Assembly: GCA_947306475.1 (NCBI GenBank)
Contig: CAMZGS010000005.1
Span: forward strand, 124,001-188,000
Direction: 5' to 3'
DNA: 64,000 nucleotides
DNA from: an uncultured Comamonas sp.
GTDB taxonomy: Bacteria > Pseudomonadota > Gammaproteobacteria > Burkholderiales > Burkholderiaceae_C
Shown: positions 32,409-40,876 of the stretch, in pieces
Layout of the letters: every line of letters begins with the position of its first letter
Position numbering within the stretch: position 1 is the stretch's first letter
Program-made: the position numbers and the translations under genes
The notes under the pieces: model-generated
The model's input: only the letters and a program-made list of their open reading frames with translations
What the model was told of the DNA's origin: nothing
Database searches by the model: none

Positions 32409-33839
32409 ATGCACACCGCTTTACTGCATGCCCTGCGCAGCGCCACAGGCCCTGCCCACGTCCTGACCGATGGCGATCTGACCGCCTATGAGCGCGACTG
32501 GCGCGGCCGCAGACAGGGCAAGGCCCTGGCCGTGGTGCGCCCCGGCAACACGCGGGAAGTGGCGGCCGTGGTCAAGGCTTGCGCAGCAGCGGGCGTGGCC
32601 ATCGTGCCCCAGGGGGGCAATACCGGGCTGTCGGTCGGCTCCATCCCCGATGCCAGTGGCAACCAGGTGGTGCTGAACCTGACGCGCATGCAGGCTGTGC
32701 GCGCCATCGACGCCGACAACCTGACCATCACCGTGGAGGCCGGCTGCATCCTGCACAACCTGCAACAGGCAGCGCAACAGGCAGGCTTTCTGTTTCCGCT
32801 GTCGCTGGCTGCCGAAGGCTCCTGCACCATCGGCGGCAATCTGGCCGCCAACGCTGGCGGCACCCAGGTGGTGCGCTACGGCAACACGCGCGAACTGTGC
32901 CTGGGGCTGGAAGTCGTTACGCCTCAGGGCGAGGTGTGGGATGGCCTGTCCGGTCTGCGCAAGGACAACACCGGCTACGACCTGCGCCACCTGTTCATCG
33001 GCAGCGAAGGCACGCTGGGCGTCATCACCGCCGCCACCATGAAGCTCTATCCCCTGCCTGCCGCGCAGCTGACTGCCTGGGCCGCCGTGCCCAGCATGGA
33101 AGCAGCAGTGCGCCTGCTGGGGCTGGCGCACAAGCACCTGGCTGCCGGCCTGACCGGTTTTGAAGTGATGGGGCAGTTTGCCCTGTCGCTGGTGGTCCGG
33201 CACATGCCGCAGCTGCGCGTGCCCTTTGCCGGCATGCCCGAGGCGCCCTACTGCGTGCTGCTGGAAAACAGCGACAGCGAATCCGAGGCCCATGCGCGCC
33301 AGCGCTTTGAAAGCCTGCTGGAGCTGGCCCTGGAAGATGGCTGCGTGCTCGATGCCGTGGTGGCCGAGAACCTGACCCAGGCCCAGGAGCTGTGGCACAT
33401 CCGCGAGAGCATCCCCCTGGCCCAGGCCGAGGAAGGACTCAACATCAAGCACGACATTTCCGTGCCCACCTCGCGCATCCCGGCGTTTGTGGCGCATACC
33501 GATGCCCTGCTGCAACGCGAGATTGCCGGTGTGCGCCTGGTCAACTTCGGCCACCTGGGCGACGGCAACCTGCATTACAACGTGCAGGCACCCGCTGGCG
33601 CCGATGGCAAGGCATTCCTGCGCGATCAGGAAGCGCATGTGAACCAGCTGGTCTATGACGCTGTGGCGCAGTTTGGCGGCTCTTTTTCAGCCGAGCACGG
33701 TGTGGGCCAGCTCAAGACCGCACAGCTGGAGCACTACAAGTCGCCCGTGGCACTGTCCATGATGCGGGCCATCAAGCAGGCCCTGGATCCCCAGGGCATC
33801 ATGAACCCAGGCTGCGTGCTGGCGACAACGAACACATAA
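32409..33839 (+). CDS. FAD-binding oxidoreductase (GlcD/D-2-hydroxyglutarate dehydrogenase type)
   Basis: A 476-residue flavoenzyme of the VAO fold. The N-terminal FAD domain has [14 protein letters not shown] and the [17 protein letters not shown] signature. The C-terminal substrate domain has the metal and catalytic motifs [14 protein letters not shown] and AEHGVGQLK. Relatives oxidise D-lactate, glycolate or D-2-hydroxyglutarate and pass electrons to quinones or ETF; the substrate cannot be chosen from sequence alone. GGAGA precedes the ATG by seven bases. A single palindrome arm follows the stop by two bases. Confidence 0.88.
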   Translation: MHTALLHALRSATGPAHVLTDGDLTAYERDWRGRRQGKALAVVRPGNTREVAAVVKACAAAGVAIVPQGGNTGLSVGSIPDASGNQVVLNLTRMQAVRAIDADNLTITVEAGCILHNLQQAAQQAGFLFPLSLAAEGSCTIGGNLAANAGGTQVVRYGNTRELCLGLEVVTPQGEVWDGLSGLRKDNTGYDLRHLFIGSEGTLGVITAATMKLYPLPAAQLTAWAAVPSMEAAVRLLGLAHKHLAAGLTGFEVMGQFALSLVVRHMPQLRVPFAGMPEAPYCVLLENSDSESEAHARQRFESLLELALEDGCVLDAVVAENLTQAQELWHIRESIPLAQAEEGLNIKHDISVPTSRIPAFVAHTDALLQREIAGVRLVNFGHLGDGNLHYNVQAPAGADGKAFLRDQEAHVNQLVYDAVAQFGGSFSAEHGVGQLKTAQLEHYKSPVALSMMRAIKQALDPQGIMNPGCVLATTNT

Positions 33840-33841
33840 AA

Positions 33842-33875
33842 GTAGCACTCACCGCGCTACCAGCAAGCATTTCAG
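33842..33875. repeat. Single arm of the interrupted palindrome (before thyA)
   Basis: A 34-nt arm (GTAGCACTC at the outer end, CAGCAAG in the middle, ATTTCAG at the inner end) starts two bases after the FAD oxidoreductase stop. Twenty-two bases of T-rich sequence separate it from the thyA ATG. No second arm is present. Confidence 0.65.
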
Positions 33876-33897
33876 GCACTTTTCATTCCTATTTTCA

Positions 33898-34704
33898 ATG
33901 TCCGCTATTTCGCATCCCTACGAAGATCTGATGCGCCATGTGTACCTGCATGGCACCAGCAAGTCCGACCGCACCGGCACGGGCACCAGAAGCATTTTTG
34001 GCCACCAGATGCGCTTTGATCTGCGCGCAGGCTTTCCCCTGATCACCACCAAGAAGGTGCACCTCAAGAGCGTCATCCTGGAGCTGCTGTGGTTTCTGCG
34101 CGGCGACAGCAATGTGCGCTGGCTGCAGGAGCGTGGCTGCACCATCTGGGACGAATGGGCGCGTGAGGATGGTGACCTCGGCCCGATCTATGGCGTGCAG
34201 TGGCGCAGCTGGCCCACGCCCGATGGCGGGCACATCGACCAGATCCAGCAGGTGGTGGATACGCTCAAGACCAACCCCGACAGCCGCCGCATCATCGTCA
34301 GCGCCTGGAACGTGGCCGAGCTGGATGCCATGGCGCTCATGCCCTGCCATGCGCTGTTCCAGTTCTACGTGGCCGAGGGCAAGCTCTCCTGCCAGCTCTA
34401 CCAGCGCAGTGCCGACATCTTCCTGGGGGTGCCCTTCAACATCGCCAGCTATGCGCTGCTGACGCACATGCTGGCGCAGCAATGCGACCTGCAGGTGGGC
34501 GACTTCATCTGGACCGGTGGCGACTGCCACATCTACAACAACCATTTCGAGCAGGTCGAGACACAGCTGGCCCGTCAGCCCTTCCCCCACCCGACGCTGC
34601 GCATCAAGCGCCGCCCCGCATCGATCTTCGACTACGAGCTGGACGACTTTGAAGTGCTGAACTACCAGCACCATCCGGCCATCAAGGCCCCTGTGGCCGT
34701 GTAA
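33898..34704 (+). CDS. thyA: Thymidylate synthase
   Basis: Methylates dUMP with methylene-THF. The 268 residues have the catalytic Cys150 in [13 protein letters not shown], the phosphate-binding RTGTGT and RRIIVSAWN segments, and the C-terminal APVAV. No ribosome site is visible before the ATG; the leader is made of the palindrome arm plus a T-rich stretch. The usual downstream folA is absent, and a bidirectional terminator follows. Confidence 0.98.
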   Translation: MSAISHPYEDLMRHVYLHGTSKSDRTGTGTRSIFGHQMRFDLRAGFPLITTKKVHLKSVILELLWFLRGDSNVRWLQERGCTIWDEWAREDGDLGPIYGVQWRSWPTPDGGHIDQIQQVVDTLKTNPDSRRIIVSAWNVAELDAMALMPCHALFQFYVAEGKLSCQLYQRSADIFLGVPFNIASYALLTHMLAQQCDLQVGDFIWTGGDCHIYNNHFEQVETQLARQPFPHPTLRIKRRPASIFDYELDDFEVLNYQHHPAIKAPVAV

Positions 34705-34761
34705 CGCAGGTGGCACGCAGGTCGGCACAAAACACACAGCCCCGCGCGCCACCACCGCGAT

Positions 34762-34792
34762 AAAAAAAGCTTCTCCGCAGAGAAGCTTTTTT
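34762..34792. terminator. Bidirectional terminator between thyA and efp
   Basis: An A-run, a 7-bp stem (GCTTCTC/GAGAAGC, loop CGCA) and a T-run serve the convergent thyA and efp genes. Confidence 0.92.
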
Positions 34793-34808
34793 GTGGCTTG
34801 CAGGCATC

Positions 34809-35363
34809 TTAGACGCGCTTGCGGTATTCGCCGGTGCGGGTGTCGATTTCGACCTTGTCGCCCTGATCGACGAAGATGGGCACGGGCACTTCAAAACCAG
34901 TGGCGATCTTGGCAGGCTTGAGCACCTTGCCGGAGGTGTCGCCCTTGACGGCAGGCTCGGTCCAGGTGATTTCACGCACCACGATGGTGGGCAGTTCCAC
35001 CGAGATGGCCTTGCCTTCGTAAAACACCACTTCGGCTTCCATGCCGTCTTCCAGGTAGTTCAGGGCGTCGCCCATGTTTTCGGCTTCCACTTCGTACTGG
35101 TTGTAGTCGGCGTCCATCCAGACATACATGGGGTCAGCGAAATAGGAGTAGGTGCACTCTTTCTTGTCCAGCACGACGTTGTCGATCTTGTCGTCGGCCT
35201 TGAACACCACTTCGGTGCCGGTGTTGGAAAGCAAGCCCTTGAGCTTCATGCGCACGGTGGCGGCGCCACGGCCCCCACGAGCGTACTCGGTGCGCAGAAC
35301 AATCATGGGATCCTTGCCCTGCATGATGACGTTGCCGGCGCGAATTTCTTGAGCGATTTTCAT
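34809..35363 (-). CDS. efp: Translation elongation factor P (Arg32 type)
   Basis: Relieves ribosome stalling at consecutive prolines. The 184 residues comprise three beta-barrel domains. The tip of domain I reads [10 protein letters not shown] with Arg32 in the modified position, the rhamnosylated form, rather than the lysine used by the EpmA/B pathway. The modifying enzyme EarP is encoded immediately upstream, 66 bases away on the same strand. The poly-proline run in HflK is an evident client within this window. Confidence 0.98.
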   Translation of the reverse strand: MKIAQEIRAGNVIMQGKDPMIVLRTEYARGGRGAATVRMKLKGLLSNTGTEVVFKADDKIDNVVLDKKECTYSYFADPMYVWMDADYNQYEVEAENMGDALNYLEDGMEAEVVFYEGKAISVELPTIVVREITWTEPAVKGDTSGKVLKPAKIATGFEVPVPIFVDQGDKVEIDTRTGEYRKRV

Positions 35364-35429
35364 AGTGTGTGAACTGGTTAAAGGGGTGAGGCGCCAAGCG
35401 AATGCGGCTCCCAGGAGAAATCGGGGATT

Positions 35430-36539
35430 CTAGCTTTTTTCAAAAACGAAAGTCTGCAACTGGTCAATGAGGCTGTTTTGCTCCAGCAACCGCTGGCGCG
35501 CAGCTCGCACGCAGGGGCGCCACTGTGCCAACAGATCGGGCGTCAGCTGCGGCAGGCTGCGCGGGTCGGTCACACCATTCCACGCCCAGTGAAAGTCGCG
35601 CAGGCTGACGGGGGCCTGGAGCCAGTCCAGGAAGGCCTGCAGCTTGGCACGGTGGGCATCGTCCTCCTGCGGATAGATGTGCCACACCAGGGGCTGGCCG
35701 GCCCACAGCGCCCGCACCAGGGAATCCTCGCCGCGCACCATGTTCAGGTCACAGGCCCACAGCAGTTCGTCGAACTCCATCTGCGAGCGTGCTTCCAGAT
35801 ATGAAATTGAGAGTTTGTTGCGCTTATTCAGCAAGGCATCAAGCCCATTTTGACTGGAATTTTCCAAAGCACCTCGCACCGCCTGAGCCGCCCGTCCGGG
35901 GGTGACCAGGAGCCGCACATCTTCTGTCCCCGGCCAGGCGGCCAGCTGCTCGAGCCACTGTGGCAACGCTGCCGGCTCATAGCAAAACAGGGAAATGGCC
36001 AGATCGCCCTCGGCCACACCGTGGCGCGTGCGCCAGAACTGGCGTGCAAAGTCGGTCTGGCGCTGTAGCAGGTCGTCCTCGCGCAACAGCCCCCCCGTGG
36101 CAGGGGTGAAGCCAGGGTAGAAGAACCAGCGCGTCAGGCCCTGCCCCGGGCCATGCAGGATGGGCGATGGCAGCCGGTGGCAGCGCTCCACATAGGCCTG
36201 CGCACTCAGGTATTCCACATTCACCAGTGGCACGGGCTGGCGGGCCAGTGCTTCCAGATAGGCCGCTGGTGCCTCGCAGCCAAAAGTCTCCAGGACCACC
36301 TGGGGCGGGGCATCGTCCTCCCATGGCGCATCGTAGGGGTGCACCTGCACGCCCTGCGCGCCGTGTGGCGCCATCCAGTCGAGCGCGCTGGCATCGTCCA
36401 CGCGCAGGCGCACACGGTGGCCGCGCTGCGCCAGGGCACGGGACAGGCGCCAGCACACGCCAATGTCGCCAAAGTTGTCGATGACCCGGCAAAAAACATC
36501 CCAGCGCAAGCTGGGGGTGGCGGACAAGGCGGCTGGCAT
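35430..36539 (-). CDS. earP: EF-P arginine-32 rhamnosyltransferase EarP
   Basis: Inverting glycosyltransferase that moves rhamnose from dTDP-rhamnose to Arg32 of EF-P. The 369 residues have the N-terminal VIDNFGDIGVCWRLSR with the catalytic acidic pair (D21, D25), and the C-terminal nucleotide-sugar site DLNMVRGEDSLVRALWAG followed by WHIYPQEDDAHRAKL. Around residues 233-244 the DNA is unusually AT-rich (NSSQNGLDALLNKRNKLSISY) and resembles an arm of the palindromic repeat. Start ATG at 36539. Confidence 0.95.
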   Translation of the reverse strand: MPAALSATPSLRWDVFCRVIDNFGDIGVCWRLSRALAQRGHRVRLRVDDASALDWMAPHGAQGVQVHPYDAPWEDDAPPQVVLETFGCEAPAAYLEALARQPVPLVNVEYLSAQAYVERCHRLPSPILHGPGQGLTRWFFYPGFTPATGGLLREDDLLQRQTDFARQFWRTRHGVAEGDLAISLFCYEPAALPQWLEQLAAWPGTEDVRLLVTPGRAAQAVRGALENSSQNGLDALLNKRNKLSISYLEARSQMEFDELLWACDLNMVRGEDSLVRALWAGQPLVWHIYPQEDDAHRAKLQAFLDWLQAPVSLRDFHWAWNGVTDPRSLPQLTPDLLAQWRPCVRAARQRLLEQNSLIDQLQTFVFEKS

Positions 36540-36617
36540 GGGCGACAGGTCTGGGAGATTCTGGTTGTTCGGCACAGCACAGGTACGAGGGTCCAGCAAC
36601 CGAGCCGCGATACGGGC

Positions 36618-36649
36618 AAAAAAAATCCCGCCGATGAACGTTGCGGGAT
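36618..36649 (-). terminator. Terminator of tRNA-Val
   Basis: A 7-bp stem (ATCCCGC/GCGGGAT) is followed on the minus strand by eight Ts, 32 bases past the tRNA 3' end. Confidence 0.9.
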
Positions 36650-36681
36650 GGCTGCTTCCTTGCGGCGGCAAGGGCGATGTC

Positions 36682-36758
36682 TGGTAGGCGCGATTGGATT
36701 CGAACCAACGACCCCCACCATGTCAAGGTGGTGCTCTAACCAACTGAGCTACGCGCCT
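36682..36758 (-). tRNA. tRNA-Val (anticodon GAC)
   Basis: A 77-nt cloverleaf with encoded CCA. The acceptor stem is AGGCGCG/CGCGCCT. The anticodon stem CCACC/GGTGG holds the loop TTGACAT, so the anticodon is GAC (reads GUC and GUU). The T-arm loop is GTTCGAATC. A TACAAT at 36780-36785 on the minus strand may be its -10 box, and the terminator at 36618-36649 ends the transcript. Confidence 0.97.
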
Positions 36759-36906
36759 GTCGTTTGACCGAAAGCGCGCATTGTATGCCAATCTGCGGGC
36801 ACTTTGGGCAAGACCCGGCAACTTGTGCACACCAATTGCCGTGCGGCAGCTGCCGCCGACAGGGCCTGCACGCCGGCGGCGCGCCTGTCGGCAATAGGGG
36901 CTTCAT

Positions 36907-36935
36907 GTGTCAAGCGTCAGGAAAATCCCTAGAAT
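36907..36935 (+). promoter_or_regulatory. Candidate sigma-70 promoter for the ferredoxin gene
   Basis: GTGTCA (four of six) and TAGAAT (five of six) are spaced by 17 bases, 42 bases before the ferredoxin ATG. Reasonable but unproven. Confidence 0.4.
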
Positions 36936-36976
36936 CCGGCCTTTCCCGATTCCACACTCCATATAAAAACATCGCC

Positions 36977-37306
36977 ATGACACACGTCGTCACCGAAAAC
37001 TGCATCAAGTGCAAATACACCGATTGCGTGGACGTTTGCCCCGTGGACTGCTTCCGCGAAGGCCCGAACATGCTGGTCATCGACCCCGATGAATGCATCG
37101 ATTGCGCCGTCTGCATCCCTGAGTGCCCGGCCGATGCCATCTTTGCCGAGGAAGACACCCCCGCAGATCAGCTGCAGTTCATCAAGCTCAATGCCGAACT
37201 GGCTTTCGCCAAGGGCTGGACCAGCATCACCAAGCGCAAGGCCCCCCTGCCCGATGCCGACGAGTGGAATGGCAAGCCCGGCAAGCTCGGCATGCTTGAG
37301 CGCTGA
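36977..37306 (+). CDS. fdxA: Seven-iron ferredoxin FdxA
   Basis: A 109-residue ferredoxin. The N-terminal cluster region [18 protein letters not shown] gives a [3Fe-4S] site plus one ligand; [12 protein letters not shown] gives the [4Fe-4S] ligands. The C-terminal extension ([22 protein letters not shown]) is typical of the FdxA type found as a single gene in beta- and gammaproteobacteria. Start ATG at 36977. Its redox partner is unknown. A good terminator follows. Confidence 0.95.
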   Translation: MTHVVTENCIKCKYTDCVDVCPVDCFREGPNMLVIDPDECIDCAVCIPECPADAIFAEEDTPADQLQFIKLNAELAFAKGWTSITKRKAPLPDADEWNGKPGKLGMLER

Positions 37307-37371
37307 GCGCACAGCCACCTCCACACAACACACTTGCCTGCCCTCCCGACAGGCCAGGTGGCCACACCGAC

Positions 37372-37392
37372 AGCCCTGCAAAGGGCTTTTTG
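37372..37392 (+). terminator. Terminator of the ferredoxin gene
   Basis: Stem AGCCCT/AGGGCT with loop GCAA, then five Ts, 66 bases past the stop. Confidence 0.8.
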
Positions 37393-37425
37393 TGTTGGCA
37401 CCAACGCATGCCGGGGACCGGTGCC

Positions 37426-40400
37426 TCAGATGTCGTGCGTTTCGGCGTTGTAGCGCAGCAGCAGCGCTTCGAACTCCAGCACCGGCACGGGCGGGCTGAG
37501 CAGATACCCCTGCCATGCATGGCAGCCGCTGCGCTCCAGAAAGTGGCGCTGCTCTTCGCTTTCCACCCCTTCGGCCGTCACCTGCAGGTTCAGGCTCTGC
37601 GCCAGCGCAATGATGGTGCGGGCAATGGCCGCATCGTTGGCATCCTGCAGCACATCGCGCACAAAGCTCTGGTCGATCTTCAGTTCCTGCAGCGGCAGGC
37701 GTTTGAGATAGGCCAGCGATGAATAGCCCGTGCCGAAGTCGTCCAGCGAGAAACTCACGCCCAGGCGGCGCAACTGCTCCATCTTGCCGATGGTGCCGCC
37801 GATGTCCTGCAGCAAAATGCCCTCGGTCAACTCCAGCTTCAGGCGCTGCGGTGGTGCACCGCTGCCATCCAGCGCCTGCCGCACCTGCTCGACAAAGCCT
37901 TCCTCGTAAAACTGCCGGGGACTGACGTTGACCGCCAGCGTCACATCCCGCAACTCGGGCAGTGCAGCCCAGCGCGCCAGGGTGGCGCAGGCCTGCCGCA
38001 GCACCCACTGGCCCAGCGGCACGATGAGGTTGCCTGATTCGGCCAGAGGAATGAACTGCCCCGGCGGCACAAACCCCTTGATGGGGTGCTGCCAGCGCAG
38101 CAGCACCTCGGCGCCAACGATGCGTCCGCAATCCACCTGAGGCTGGAAATACAGCACGAACTGCTCCTGCTGCAATCCAGTACGCATGTCGGCCTCCAGC
38201 GCCGCCTTCTCCGTCACGGCCACCTGCATTTGCGGGTCGTAGAAACGCAGGGTATTGCGCCCCGCCGTCTTGGCCTGGTACATGGCAATGTCGCAGCGCT
38301 GCAGCAGCTCGTCCACACTCTGCCCCTGCCCCTGGAATACGCTGATGCCGATGCTGATGGAGCTGTGCAGGGCCTGCCCCTGCACCCACAAGGGCTCCTG
38401 CAGGGCTGCCAGCAGGGCCTGGGCCTGGGCTTCTGCCGCCCGGGCGGCATCGTCGGCGCTGGTGCCCAACTCGGTCATGACCAGCACGAACTCATCTCCT
38501 CCCAGGCGGGCCAGGGTGTCTTCTTCATGCACACTGGCACGCAGGCGCTGCGCCACGGCGCACAGCAGCCGGTCCCCCTGCTCCGGCCCCTGGGTGTCGT
38601 TGATGGTCTTGAAGTTGTCCAGATCCAGCATCAGCACCGCGCCCCACTGCTGGTTGCGCACGCTCAGCACCTGGGCCTGCGCCAGGCGATCGAGCAACAG
38701 CCGCCGATTGGGCAGGTTGGTCAGGGAGTCGAAGTACGCCAGGCGGCGGATTTCCTCTTCCGCTGCCTTGCGCGGCGTCAGATCCTGCAGCACCACCACG
38801 TCGCCGCCGTCGATGCACTTGCCGGACAGCTCCACCCAACGCTGCTGCCCGCTGCCGGTGGTGATTTCCAGCTCCAGCGGGACGATGTAGCCATCGTCGC
38901 TGCGCTGCGCCTGCACATAACGCGCCTGCCACGCCTGCATCGCATGGCAGCGCCGCTGCACATCCGGCACCAGCAGCGACCACCACGCCGCCGCGTGAGG
39001 CACCTGCTCGGCGTCGTAGCCGATGATTTCGGTATAGCGGGCATTGCGGTACACGATTTCGTCGTGCAGCTCCAGGCTCACCCCCACGGGCAGGTGACTC
39101 AGGATGTTGCGCAACCGGTTTTCGTTGTCACGCAGGGCCTGCTCCATGCGCTTGCGCTCGTCGATGTCCTGCACCACGGCAAAGGTCTGCAGGCGCTGCG
39201 GATCGCCGGTGTGCACCATGGACACCGTCAGCCCCACCCAGATCGCCCGGCCGCTTTTGTGCATGTAGCGCTTTTCGAACCGGTAGTCCTGGATCTGCCC
39301 GGACAGCAGCTGCTGCAGCAGGCGGTCTTCTTCCTCGACGTCCTCGGGGAAGTTCAGCTCCCGCAAACGCAGGCTGTGCATTTCCTTGCGCGTGTAGCCC
39401 AGCATTTCGCAGAACTTGTCGTTGATGAGCACCAGGCGCCCCGTCCCCACCCGGGCACTGTCGGTGGCAAATTCATGCTGCGCCACCCCCACCGCCGCCT
39501 GATTGAACAGCGCCAGAAAGCGTTTTTCGCTCACCTGCAGGGCGTGCTTGAGCTGCACGGCATGCTCCTGCTCGCGCTGGCGTATGCGCATCCACCACAT
39601 GGCCTGAGCGGCCAGCAGCAAGGTGGTCACCATGCCGCCTGCGGCCAGCAGCCAGGGCTGCAGCTGCTCGGTCGGGGAAAGAAAGCTTTGCGTGGGCTGC
39701 GCCTGCAGCACCCAGCAGCGCCCGCCAAACTCCAGGGTGTGCTGCCACTGCATGCCCGGGTCCCACAGCTGGCTGGACAAAGCGCTGGCAATCACGGTGC
39801 CATCCTGCGCCTCGCCCACCTCATCCAGCCAGCCGTAATCGCTGACCCGCCAGGCCAGGCCCTGGGTGTGGGCATGCACGCTGGCGGCATTCAGCACATC
39901 CTCCAGCAGCACGGTGATCCCCAGAGCACCCAGAAACTGCTCACGCCCCCCCTCATCCTTGTGCCAGACCGGCAAACGCAGCACCACCCCGGAACGCTGC
40001 TGCCCCTGCTCCTGCCTCAGGTCGAACGGCGCCGTGGCCGTCAGGGTGCGTGTGCGCCGCATGCGCTCGATGGCCTGCATGTTGGAGGGCTGGCTGCGCA
40101 CGTTCAGCCCCATGACGGAGATGTTGCTGTTCAGGGGCCAGACAAAATCAACAACGTAGTGCTCCGCCTCGTCCAGCACCGGGTGCACCGCAAAGCGCTG
40201 CGGCAGACTGCCATCCAGATGCGGGTCACGCCGCGTCTGCCCCTCGAACTCTGCGCGCTGCTCGGCAGGCACCATGCGGGTGAAGTGCAGATTGCGCACC
40301 CCAGGCAGCAGCCCCACCCGGTCCAGGTGACCTGCGGCACGCTCGAAATCGCTGCGCCGCAGGTGGGGGTTGAGCACGAACAGGTTGTCCATGCCGTAGA

Positions 40401-40749
40401 GCACATCGCCCAGCGCCGCCAGGTGCTGCTGCAACTGGCTGGCCCACATCTGCGCCTGACGCTCGAAACGCTCCTGCGCCAGGGTGTGGGTGGTACTGCG
40501 CTGCTGGTGCCACACCAGGGCACAGGCCAGAGCCCCCAACACCAGCACGACAACAGCGGCAAGCCAGGGGGGTACAGCCAGGCGCTGCACGATGGTCGAG
40601 GGTGAAGATGAAGGCGATGGTGGCAGGGGAAGCAACACGGATGCTGACAGGGGCTGAGATGGTGGCGGGGGCGTATTCTGCGGCGCCGGCAAGCTTAAAG
40701 CATGTGCACCGGCCCCAAACCCCGAAATGCCCGGCCACGGTCCCCGCAA
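37426..40749 (-). CDS. Membrane sensor with CHASE, PAS, GGDEF and EAL domains
   Basis: About 1,107 residues from a TTG at 40749. The true start is uncertain: no ATG or clear ribosome site exists in the first 100 codons, and a GTG at 40590 just before the first membrane helix is an alternative. The order is a Pro/Ser-rich N-terminus, membrane helix (LAAVVVLVLGALACALVW), extracytoplasmic CHASE-like domain, a second helix (LLAAGGMVTTLLLAAQAMWW), two PAS domains, GGDEF with an intact RLGGDEFV (GGDEF at 750-754) and EAL. The EAL signature is EVL at 881-883, and DDFGTGYSS is kept. It could make and/or break cyclic di-GMP in response to an external signal. Confidence 0.88.
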   Translation of the reverse strand: MRGPWPGISGFGAGAHALSLPAPQNTPPPPSQPLSASVLLPLPPSPSSSPSTIVQRLAVPPWLAAVVVLVLGALACALVWHQQRSTTHTLAQERFERQAQMWASQLQQHLAALGDVLYGMDNLFVLNPHLRRSDFERAAGHLDRVGLLPGVRNLHFTRMVPAEQRAEFEGQTRRDPHLDGSLPQRFAVHPVLDEAEHYVVDFVWPLNSNISVMGLNVRSQPSNMQAIERMRRTRTLTATAPFDLRQEQGQQRSGVVLRLPVWHKDEGGREQFLGALGITVLLEDVLNAASVHAHTQGLAWRVSDYGWLDEVGEAQDGTVIASALSSQLWDPGMQWQHTLEFGGRCWVLQAQPTQSFLSPTEQLQPWLLAAGGMVTTLLLAAQAMWWMRIRQREQEHAVQLKHALQVSEKRFLALFNQAAVGVAQHEFATDSARVGTGRLVLINDKFCEMLGYTRKEMHSLRLRELNFPEDVEEEDRLLQQLLSGQIQDYRFEKRYMHKSGRAIWVGLTVSMVHTGDPQRLQTFAVVQDIDERKRMEQALRDNENRLRNILSHLPVGVSLELHDEIVYRNARYTEIIGYDAEQVPHAAAWWSLLVPDVQRRCHAMQAWQARYVQAQRSDDGYIVPLELEITTGSGQQRWVELSGKCIDGGDVVVLQDLTPRKAAEEEIRRLAYFDSLTNLPNRRLLLDRLAQAQVLSVRNQQWGAVLMLDLDNFKTINDTQGPEQGDRLLCAVAQRLRASVHEEDTLARLGGDEFVLVMTELGTSADDAARAAEAQAQALLAALQEPLWVQGQALHSSISIGISVFQGQGQSVDELLQRCDIAMYQAKTAGRNTLRFYDPQMQVAVTEKAALEADMRTGLQQEQFVLYFQPQVDCGRIVGAEVLLRWQHPIKGFVPPGQFIPLAESGNLIVPLGQWVLRQACATLARWAALPELRDVTLAVNVSPRQFYEEGFVEQVRQALDGSGAPPQRLKLELTEGILLQDIGGTIGKMEQLRRLGVSFSLDDFGTGYSSLAYLKRLPLQELKIDQSFVRDVLQDANDAAIARTIIALAQSLNLQVTAEGVESEEQRHFLERSGCHAWQGYLLSPPVPVLEFEALLLRYNAETHDI

Positions 40750-40876
40750 CTGCAGATGTGCGGGTTTACCCCGGAGCAGCCGTGACGCCCCGGGGGCGCA
40801 CCTGCCCTGCCGGCAGATCCCGCCCCGGCAACGTCCGCTTGCACCAGTGCGCCGGCAGGGCGCAGAGGCAGGGGCG

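Noticed and set aside
36764..36976. A cysteine-rich N-terminal extension of the ferredoxin
   Set aside because: It would begin just beyond the tRNA gene, has no ribosome site, and family ferredoxins start at [13 protein letters not shown]; a likely promoter lies inside it.
38086..40605. An 839-codon plus-strand open frame
   Set aside because: Antisense shadow of the CHASE/PAS/GGDEF/EAL gene; no family features.
40805..40860. Inverted repeat CCCTGCCGGC/GCCGGCAGGG after hrpA as a terminator
   Set aside because: The loop is 36 nt and no U-tract follows, so intrinsic termination is unlikely.
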